Part shown: piece by piece, positions 57,694-64,000 of the stretch
Layout: every line of letters begins with the position of its first letter
Position numbering within the stretch: the first letter of the stretch is position 1
Notes under the pieces: generated by a model
The model's database searches: none
Seen by the model: the letters and a program-made list of their open reading frames with translations, nothing else
Told to the model about the DNA's origin: nothing
Source of the DNA: Alphaproteobacteria bacterium
GTDB lineage: Bacteria > Pseudomonadota > Alphaproteobacteria > Paracaedibacterales > VGCI01
Length of the DNA: 64,000 bases
Direction: 5' to 3'
Assembly (NCBI GenBank): GCA_016870095.1
Contig: VGCI01000001.1
Coordinates: 186,001 to 250,000, forward strand
Made by a program: the position numbers and the translations under genes

Positions 57694-59264
57694 GACGTAC
57701 CTTTAGAAATTTTATTGGTAAACTGTTCAATGGGTGTGGGGTATTGTGTGGGACCAATTCGAATATATTTAATCATTAGAAAAACATCAACAATTGCAAG
57801 AAGCGAGTAAAATACAACAAATCCAATAAGACTAAACCACACTTGACCGGAGGAGATACTCGAGACGCCTAAGTTTGTTGGCAAAATTCCTTCTATAGCC
57901 CAGGGTTGACGACCATGTTCGGCAACAATCCACCCGAGTTCAGAAGCAATCCATGGCAAGGGGAGAGAGAGGAGGGCTATTTTTAAGAACCATCGATTGT
58001 CTTCTATTCGCCTTTTTGCACAAATATAAAAAGCCATAGCAAAAAGAGCTATGAGCGTAAATCCAATCCCTACCATAAAACGAAAAGACCAAAAGAGGGG
58101 GAGGATATTGGGAACTGTATCCCATGCAGCTTTGGTAATTTGAGCAGCTGTTGCATCCGTAACATTTGTAGTATAGCGTTTTAGCAGTAATCCATATCCA
58201 AGATCTTTTTGATGTTTTTGAAAAAGAGACAGTACCTTAGGATCAGGATTGTTTTTGCTTTTGCGAAGATTATAAAGAGCATCATACGCAATAATTCCAT
58301 TTTTAATTCGTTCTTCAGCTTGAGTGACAAGGTCAAGAATGCCGGGAATAGGCGTATTCAAAGTTCGGGTTGCAATTAGCCCCAACACCCAAGGAATTTT
58401 GATTTCATAATTGTTGGTGTGAGTTGTCAGGTTAGGCAAGCCAAATATTGTGAATCCAGCAGGCGCAGGTTCTGTTTCCCACATGGCTTCAATAGCAGCT
58501 AATTTCATTTTTTGATTTTGAGAAGTAGTATAGCCACTTTCATCACCTAAAACGACCACAGATAAAGCCGATGCCAATCCAAAACTTGCCGCTACGGTAA
58601 GAGATCGTTTAGCAAGATGGTGATGGCGGCCTTTTAAGAGATAGTAAGCACTGATAGCCATAACAAAGACAGCACCTGTCACATAACAGGCACTAACTGT
58701 ATGGACAAACTTTGACTGCGCCACTGGATTAAAAATAACGTCATAAAAAGACGTCATTTCCATGCGCATGGTTAGATAATTGAATTGAGACCCTACCGGA
58801 TTTTGCATCCACGCATTCGCAACTAAAATCCAAAATGCTGAAAGGTTAGAGCCAATTGCAACAAGCCAGGTTACAGTTAAATGTCCCACTTTGGTCAATC
58901 GGTCCCATCCAAAGAAGAATAATCCGACAAAAGTGGCTTCGAGAAAAAAGGCCATTAAGCCCTCAATCGCAAGAGGGGCACCAAAAATATCTCCCACATA
59001 GTGGGAATAGTATGCCCAGTTGGTGCCGAATTGGAATTCCATCGTGATTCCAGTTGCAACTCCCATAGCAAAATTGATTCCAAAAAGCAGGCCCCAGAAT
59101 TTGGTCATCTGTTGCCAAATTTCTCGGTTGGTCATTACGTAGACACTTTCCATAATTGCAAGGAGAAGAGAAAGCCCAATAGTCAGGGGTACAAAAAGAA
59201 AATGATAAAGTGCTGTAAGGCCAAACTGCAATCTGGAAAGTTGAGAGACATCAAGATCTAGCAT
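57690..59264 (-). CDS. cydA: cytochrome bd ubiquinol oxidase subunit I
   Basis: 524 residues with about nine helices. Haem ligand region [23 protein letters not shown] with His21; GRQPW is present at the C-terminal side. The quinol loop is the long, E. coli type: [13 protein letters not shown] to [12 protein letters not shown] and [10 protein letters not shown]. It is thus a true cydA, not the short-loop CIO form. It overlaps cydP by 14 bp. Oxygen reduction at low O2 is the expected role. Confidence 0.97.
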   Translation of the reverse strand: MLDLDVSQLSRLQFGLTALYHFLFVPLTIGLSLLLAIMESVYVMTNREIWQQMTKFWGLLFGINFAMGVATGITMEFQFGTNWAYYSHYVGDIFGAPLAIEGLMAFFLEATFVGLFFFGWDRLTKVGHLTVTWLVAIGSNLSAFWILVANAWMQNPVGSQFNYLTMRMEMTSFYDVIFNPVAQSKFVHTVSACYVTGAVFVMAISAYYLLKGRHHHLAKRSLTVAASFGLASALSVVVLGDESGYTTSQNQKMKLAAIEAMWETEPAPAGFTIFGLPNLTTHTNNYEIKIPWVLGLIATRTLNTPIPGILDLVTQAEERIKNGIIAYDALYNLRKSKNNPDPKVLSLFQKHQKDLGYGLLLKRYTTNVTDATAAQITKAAWDTVPNILPLFWSFRFMVGIGFTLIALFAMAFYICAKRRIEDNRWFLKIALLSLPLPWIASELGWIVAEHGRQPWAIEGILPTNLGVSSISSGQVWFSLIGFVVFYSLLAIVDVFLMIKYIRIGPTQYPTPIEQFTNKISKGTS

Positions 59265-59424
59265 GGGAAGACTCTTGGGAATTTAATAACAGAGCATTAG
59301 TCATTTCTGTAGCGCTTACTTTGGGACGATTTTTAGGTGAAAAGCAGAGGAAAAATAAGCCACATAATAATATAAGTTTAACAGCAAACAAAATAACTAT
59401 GTCGCGCCGGTATGATTTAAGCAT
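59251..59424 (-). CDS. cydP: small cytochrome bd-associated protein, CydP-like
   Basis: 57 residues, too short for most gene callers: ATG at 59424, stop TGA at 59251. One membrane helix (IVILFAVKLILLCGLFFLCF) with the SPKNRPKVSATEM tail, matching the CydP pattern (FSPxxRPxV) found before cydA in some proteobacteria. It overlaps cydA by 14 bp, so the two are coupled. Shine-Dalgarno is weak. The call rests on the helix, tail motif and position. Confidence 0.72.
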   Translation of the reverse strand: MLKSYRRDIVILFAVKLILLCGLFFLCFSPKNRPKVSATEMTNALLLNSQESSHARS

Positions 59425-59643
59425 GAGTTCTAAAAAAATAAAAAAATAATTCTAAAAGTTATCATAGTTAATCTAGTTACTATTTTCAATAGAAGATTCT
59501 TGATGTTTAGGCTGAAAATACTAAGTCATAAATAAACTAAATGTTAAATCTTATATCAAAATTTTAGTTCATACATCTTCAATTTTATTAAAATAATACT
59601 ATATTAAAATTAGTAATTGTTGGTTTAACCTAAGAGGTCTCTC

Positions 59644-59907
59644 ATGAGTCAAATTCGCAGTTTATTAGATGATTTTCGCTTAACAACAGCTGAAATTATT
59701 TACCATATGCCTGATCATCCTGATGTTTTACAATCTTTTATATGGCAAGATTATGATCTTCCCCCTCAATTTCCTAAATTGCACCATTTCTTAACGTTTT
59801 GGTCTCAAAATTTGGATGGCAAATTACACTCTGTATATGTTATGAGTGCACCGCATCTTGCAACTCCGGAAGTGCGTGTCACAGATTTTTTGGATACACT
59901 TCGTTAA
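59644..59907 (+). CDS. usg: Usg family protein
   Basis: 87 residues matching the alphaproteobacterial Usg family, with FRLTTAEIIYHMPDHPDVLQSFIWQDYDLPP. Usg is named for its position upstream of trp genes; its function is unknown. No trp gene is near. It is followed by the zinc-finger-like membrane gene. Confidence 0.92.
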   Translation: MSQIRSLLDDFRLTTAEIIYHMPDHPDVLQSFIWQDYDLPPQFPKLHHFLTFWSQNLDGKLHSVYVMSAPHLATPEVRVTDFLDTLR

Positions 59908-59983
59908 GTGCTCAAGGGCTTATTTGACTTTGTGAACATCTTTTGAGTAAAGTTGAGCCACGCTAATGTCATGGGGGAGTTGG

Positions 59984-60352
59984 ATGATGGAATGCTTTAA
60001 CCATTCGGGAAAGATGAGTGTTGCGCTTTGTAAGAATTGTTACAAAGGTCTTTGCCAAGAGTGTTGTAAACCTCAATCCGGGCTACATTTCTCCTGTAGA
60101 GAAGTTTGTAATGAACAGGCAAACTTGGAAAATCAAATACGCGAGTGGAGTGGAAAATTTATTCTCAATAAAAAGAGTGCGCGCCACGCTCGACATATTG
60201 CATTGGTATTTATAATTTTGGGTTTGACGATTTTAGGGCCAGAGTTTTATGGTAATTTAGTTTACGGGAATAAAGTCTTCATTCCCATGGTAGCTTTAGG
60301 CGTTGCTATGTTTCTTGCTGCCTTAATTTCTTACAAAGGAATGCCAAAGTAG
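59984..60352 (+). CDS. small B-box-like zinc finger membrane protein
   Basis: 122 residues from ATG 59984, which has GGGGGAG 4-6 nt upstream; an in-frame ATG at 59966 lacks a Shine-Dalgarno. The N-terminus has ECFNHSGKMSVALCKNCYKGLCQECC, a Cys/His pattern like a B-box zinc finger, followed by two membrane helices (about residues 70-90 and 97-115) near the C-terminus. Likely a cytoplasmic zinc-binding domain tethered to the membrane. Function unknown. Confidence 0.78.
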   Translation: MMECFNHSGKMSVALCKNCYKGLCQECCKPQSGLHFSCREVCNEQANLENQIREWSGKFILNKKSARHARHIALVFIILGLTILGPEFYGNLVYGNKVFIPMVALGVAMFLAALISYKGMPK

Positions 60353-60364
60353 CCGGGGGCATAC

Positions 60365-61465
60365 TTACAAAATTGCAGAAACCATATTCCCAGGATGTCT
60401 TTTAATTCTTCCCTGTAGTTCCCATTCGAGCATCATCGTAAGTATTGTCTGAGGGGGTGCGCTGTGTCGTGCAATTAATGCATCCAAAGATATTGGGGTT
60501 AGACTCAAATCTTGGTAGACATCTGTTTCTAAGGTATCCCAATTCAGCACAACCGGCGGTTCATAGTGTTTGTTATTTTCATCTTGAAGGCAAGGAATGC
60601 AAGGACCATCCAATACCGCTAATATATCTTGAACGGACTCTACCAAATAGGCCCCCTGTCGAATGAGATTGTTGGTTCCTCGGCATCGAGGGTCAAGAGG
60701 CGAACCGGGAACGGCAAACAACTCTCTGCCTTGTTCTAATGTTGTGCGAGCTGTTATTAAAGATCCGGACTGCAGGGCAGCTTCAATCACAACAACACCC
60801 TTACTGAGTCCCGAGATCAAGCGGTTACGCCTCGGGAAATGGCTGGCTCCTGGAAAAAGGGATAAAGGCATCTCCGAAATGATGGCTCCTGTCTGGGCAA
60901 TCGCATGATAAAGCTCTTTGTGTTCAGGGGGATAAATGATGTCTACACCTCCAGCAATAACAGCAATTGTACCATAGGGCAGGGCACCTTGATGAGCAAA
61001 ACGATCTATCCCTCGTGCAAGTCCAGAGGTAATTTTCCAGCCGACTTTACTTAAATCAACGGCGAGTCTTTCCGCAAATTGACGACCATGAAGAGAAGAA
61101 TTTCGAGAACCGACAATTCCTAAAGTGGGTTGGTTTAAAATATCAAGATGACCAGACACACTGAGAAAAGGGGGGCAGTCGGGTAATGAACGCAGCATCT
61201 GGGGAAATTTGGGGTCCGACGCGCATAAAAGGGTATAATTTGCTTTTCTATGAGCGTTGATTTCCTGCTCTACAGCTTTTTCTGTAGCTAATCTATATTT
61301 ATAATTTCCGTCTTTAATGGATTGGGTCAGGGCATGTATCGCTTCAGAAGCGCTTTTATACCGATGAATGAGTTGCCAGAAAGTGATAGGACCAATTTTT
61401 TCACTTCGTATTAAGCGAAGTCTCGCAATGAAGTCTTGCGAAATTGTTTGGGATTTTGATAACAC
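60365..61465 (-). CDS. dprA: DNA-processing protein DprA
   Basis: 366 residues. The Rossmann-like core has GSRNSSLHGRQFAERLAVD, ITSGLARGIDRFAHQGAL, GGVDIIYPPEH and the conserved FPRRNRLISGLS, then a C-terminal winged-helix-like segment. It protects incoming single-stranded DNA and loads RecA during transformation. GTG start at 61465 with AGGAG 8 nt upstream. A gene for competence uptake is not seen here. Confidence 0.95.
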   Translation of the reverse strand: MLSKSQTISQDFIARLRLIRSEKIGPITFWQLIHRYKSASEAIHALTQSIKDGNYKYRLATEKAVEQEINAHRKANYTLLCASDPKFPQMLRSLPDCPPFLSVSGHLDILNQPTLGIVGSRNSSLHGRQFAERLAVDLSKVGWKITSGLARGIDRFAHQGALPYGTIAVIAGGVDIIYPPEHKELYHAIAQTGAIISEMPLSLFPGASHFPRRNRLISGLSKGVVVIEAALQSGSLITARTTLEQGRELFAVPGSPLDPRCRGTNNLIRQGAYLVESVQDILAVLDGPCIPCLQDENNKHYEPPVVLNWDTLETDVYQDLSLTPISLDALIARHSAPPQTILTMMLEWELQGRIKRHPGNMVSAIL

Positions 61466-61569
61466 TGTGCAGCTCCTGAATAATCAACTCGAAGAGGAGT
61501 TGGAGATTTATCAAAATCTATCAAATCTCATTTCCCAGGAGGGGTCACAGTCTATCTAGCCCGATTGTG

Positions 61570-63369
61570 TTACTTCTGGGAAGGATTCTCCACCTTCTTA
61601 GGAGGTAATTTAACTTCGATGAAGAGGTCTTTCAAGCGCTCTGGTGCCACATAGGATGGAGCTTTCATAAGTAAATCTTGCGCTTGTTGATTCATGGGGA
61701 AAGCAATTACCTCCCTTAAATTGGGTTCATCGGCAAGGAGCATCACAATTCGGTCAATTCCGGGTGCACAGCCGCCGTGAGGAGGAGCCCCATATCGGAA
61801 AGCATTTAAAAGACCGCCAAAGCGTTCTTCAACGTCTTCTTTTGTATAACCAACAATGTCAAAAGCTTTAAACATAACGTCTGGCAAGTGATTGCGAATG
61901 GCGCCGCTACATAATTCAATTCCATTGCAAACAATATCGTATTGATAAGCTTTAATGGTTAGCGGATCTTGAGATAATAAAGCTTCTAAGCCTCCTTGCG
62001 GCATGGAAAAAGGATTGTGACTGAAATCAATTTTTTTTGTATCTTCATCCAGCTCATACATAGGGTAGTCTACAACCCAACAAAATCTGAATGTGTCTTT
62101 TTCATATACGTCTAGGTCTTGTCCAACTTTTGCACGTGCCAACCCTGCAAGTTTTGCGGCTGGGGTCGCCTTGTCGCAAACAAAGAATACCGCATCACCT
62201 TCACTAATGTTGGCTATTGTTTTAAGTTGGTTAAGACGCTCTTCATCAAGAAATTTAGCAATAGGACCTTTTGCAACGCCTTCGGAGAAAATGATATATC
62301 CTAATCCTGGAGCACCCAACCCTCGAGCCCAATCATTCAATTTTTCAAAAAAGCTGCGCGGTTGGGTAGCAGCTTTTGGCGCAGGTATGGCACGGACAAC
62401 AGCTCCATTATCAATGGCATTTTGAAACACGGTGAATGTAGAATTGCGAAATACGTCGGTAACGTCACAAATTTCAATAGGGTTGCGCAAATCAGGTTTG
62501 TCAGAGCCATATTTTAACATTGAGTCATCATAGGCAATGCGAGGAAAGGGGGGGACAGTGACCACTCTTCCTTGAGCAAATTCCTCAAATACGCCGTGAA
62601 GAACCGGTTCCACTGCGGCAAATACATCTTCTTGTGTGACAAAGGACATTTCCATATCTAGCTGATAAAACTCACCGGGAGATCGGTCAGCTCGGGCATC
62701 TTCATCCCGAAAACAGGGGGCAATTTGGAAATAGCGGTCGAATCCGGCAACCATGAGTAATTGTTTGAAAAGTTGAGGAGCTTGGGGGAGGGCATAAAAA
62801 TGACCCGGGTTCAAACGGCTAGGCACAAGAAAGTCTCGAGCGCCTTCGGGGGAAGATGAAGTCAATATGGGGGTTTGATATTCCATAAATCCTTGCTCAA
62901 TCATCCGACGACGAATCGATGAAATAATAGAGGAACGCAAAATGATATTGGCGTGCAATTTTTCTCTTCGCAAATCTAGAAAACGATAAGTGAGGCGAGT
63001 ATCTTCAGGGAAATCTGCATTGCTATTGACTTGAAGGGGCAACATTTCTGCTTGAGATTGTACAATTAAGCTCTCAATTTGAATTTCAATCTCTCCCGTG
63101 GGCATCTTTTTATTGACTGTGTCCGGTGTACGTTGAACTACAGTTCCATTGAGGGTAATAACGCTTTCATTGCGTAATGATTCTGCTGAGGCAAAGGCAG
63201 GGCTATCAACGTTAATCACACACTGTGTCAGTCCATAATGATCTCGTAAATCAATAAAAAGTAAGTTTCCATGATCTCTTTTCCGGTGAACCCAACCGGA
63301 TAAACGAATACTTTGACCTGTATGGGAGTGGCGAAGTTCACCACAATGATGTGTGCGATAGGAATGCAT
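61570..63369 (-). CDS. aspS: aspartyl-tRNA synthetase (AspRS/bacterial type)
   Basis: 599 residues: an N-terminal OB fold ([23 protein letters not shown]), the class II core with [25 protein letters not shown], a bacterial GAD insertion domain, and the C-terminal class II motif 3 [14 protein letters not shown]. Possibly non-discriminating (aspartyl/asparaginyl), common in bacteria lacking AsnRS; the sequence alone does not say. GAGGT precedes the ATG. Confidence 0.96.
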   Translation of the reverse strand: MHSYRTHHCGELRHSHTGQSIRLSGWVHRKRDHGNLLFIDLRDHYGLTQCVINVDSPAFASAESLRNESVITLNGTVVQRTPDTVNKKMPTGEIEIQIESLIVQSQAEMLPLQVNSNADFPEDTRLTYRFLDLRREKLHANIILRSSIISSIRRRMIEQGFMEYQTPILTSSSPEGARDFLVPSRLNPGHFYALPQAPQLFKQLLMVAGFDRYFQIAPCFRDEDARADRSPGEFYQLDMEMSFVTQEDVFAAVEPVLHGVFEEFAQGRVVTVPPFPRIAYDDSMLKYGSDKPDLRNPIEICDVTDVFRNSTFTVFQNAIDNGAVVRAIPAPKAATQPRSFFEKLNDWARGLGAPGLGYIIFSEGVAKGPIAKFLDEERLNQLKTIANISEGDAVFFVCDKATPAAKLAGLARAKVGQDLDVYEKDTFRFCWVVDYPMYELDEDTKKIDFSHNPFSMPQGGLEALLSQDPLTIKAYQYDIVCNGIELCSGAIRNHLPDVMFKAFDIVGYTKEDVEERFGGLLNAFRYGAPPHGGCAPGIDRIVMLLADEPNLREVIAFPMNQQAQDLLMKAPSYVAPERLKDLFIEVKLPPKKVENPSQK

Positions 63370-63601
63370 GTTTACCTCAGTTTAATGACGAACATTGTCT
63401 GTACGCGTTCAAGTTAATACTATTTTGCAAAAATATCCGCGTTTGGAGAGTTTTGTTAACCGTAAGAAGTTTCTCCGCAAATTCACAAATTTTGCGAGTA
63501 TTTACCTTTAACTTGAATAGGTACACATATATCTATAAAAGGCCACAAAAGGACTTTAGTTGTCAAGAAAGGTGAGCGTAAATTGTATGATTCTAAAAAA
63601 T

Positions 63602-63949
63602 TTAGTCTATGGAAACCAATTCAATCTCAAATATGAGATCTGAGTTGGGTGGGATTGCATTCCCCGCGCCTCTTTCGCCATATCCTAGGTTTGCTGGAAT
63701 ATGTAGGCGGCGCTTTCCCCCGACTGCCATCGTAGCTAGGCCTTCATCAAACCCAGGAATAACTTGACCTACACCGACCATGAATTGAATAGGAGAACCA
63801 CGATCATAGGAATTATCAAATTGTGTCCCATCTTTTAACGTTCCCCGATAGTGCACACTGATGCGTTGACCTGTTTTAGGCGTCTCGCCCGTTCCCACTA
63901 GCGTTTCTTCATATTGTAGGCCGGAAGCAGTCTTAACGATTTGTGTCAT
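63602..63949 (-). CDS. FKBP-type peptidyl-prolyl cis-trans isomerase
   Basis: 115 residues, one FKBP domain: GQRISVHYRGTLKDGTQFDNSYDRG, VIPGFDEGLATMAVGGKRRLHIPANLGYGERG, IPPNSDLIFEIELV. No signal peptide, so cytoplasmic. It accelerates proline isomerisation. GGAG lies 9 nt before the ATG. Confidence 0.95.
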   Translation of the reverse strand: MTQIVKTASGLQYEETLVGTGETPKTGQRISVHYRGTLKDGTQFDNSYDRGSPIQFMVGVGQVIPGFDEGLATMAVGGKRRLHIPANLGYGERGAGNAIPPNSDLIFEIELVSID

Positions 63950-64000
63950 AATAATTAACTCCTTGAAATGTGTATTTTTTTGTAAAGTCTCATATTTTAA

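Overview
This 64 kb window is chromosomal DNA from an AT-rich alphaproteobacterium. The evidence is the gene content and order: rpsB-tsf-pyrH-frr, rlpA-dacA-tmk, ffs-dnaX-ybaB, sdhE-mfd, an mlaEFD set with an auxiliary lipoprotein, an alphaproteobacterial Usg protein, a membrane-anchored CycM-type cytochrome c and a fused indolepyruvate ferredoxin oxidoreductase. Low GC, several decayed genes and many lineage-specific secreted proteins of unknown function suggest a host-associated lineage such as Holosporales/Caedibacter-like bacteria. That placement is inference, not proof.

Layout. 1-3.2 kb: a large secreted protein cut by the left edge, a SemiSWEET-like gene and a decayed GNAT acetyltransferase. 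3.2-6.7 kb: two tRNA-Arg genes and the translation cluster frr, pyrH, tsf, rpsB (minus strand). 6.9-10 kb: two related secreted flavin amine oxidases, the second interrupted by one in-frame stop. 10.2-13 kb: rlpA, dacA, tmk. 13-18 kb (minus): a DHA2 drug exporter, a secreted Cache-like protein, a YejA-type peptide-binding protein overlapping a membrane cytochrome c. 18-22 kb: kdsB, a secreted charged protein, SRP RNA, dnaX, ybaB. 22-28.5 kb: a secreted patatin phospholipase, valS, rluD and a secreted coiled-coil protein. 28.7-36 kb: a DEAD-box helicase with a tandem-repeat tail, unknown secreted proteins, prmA, an L,D-transpeptidase overlapping uvrD. 36-40.5 kb: a lipoprotein, rpmE, and the Mla lipid transport operon. 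40.6-50 kb: indolepyruvate oxidoreductase, RhlE-like helicase, a DUF4153 membrane protein, and a secreted 601-residue protein with a C-terminal HicA-like domain. 49.7-53.4 kb: sdhE and mfd. 53.4-56.1 kb: two proline-rich secreted proteins, one with 60-bp repeats. 56.2-59.4 kb: a five-gene cytochrome bd operon, cydP-cydA-cydB-cydX-ybgE, including two very small genes. 59.6-64 kb: usg, a small zinc-ribbon-like membrane protein, dprA, aspS, an FKBP isomerase.

Most of the window is housekeeping (translation, replication and repair, envelope lipid transport, respiration). The unusual material is the set of exported proteins without recognised function, above all the exported protein with a HicA-like C-terminus and the repeat-bearing proline-rich protein; they are candidates for host-interaction or envelope functions, but the sequence does not show that directly. 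No insertion sequence, prophage, CRISPR array or integrase was seen.
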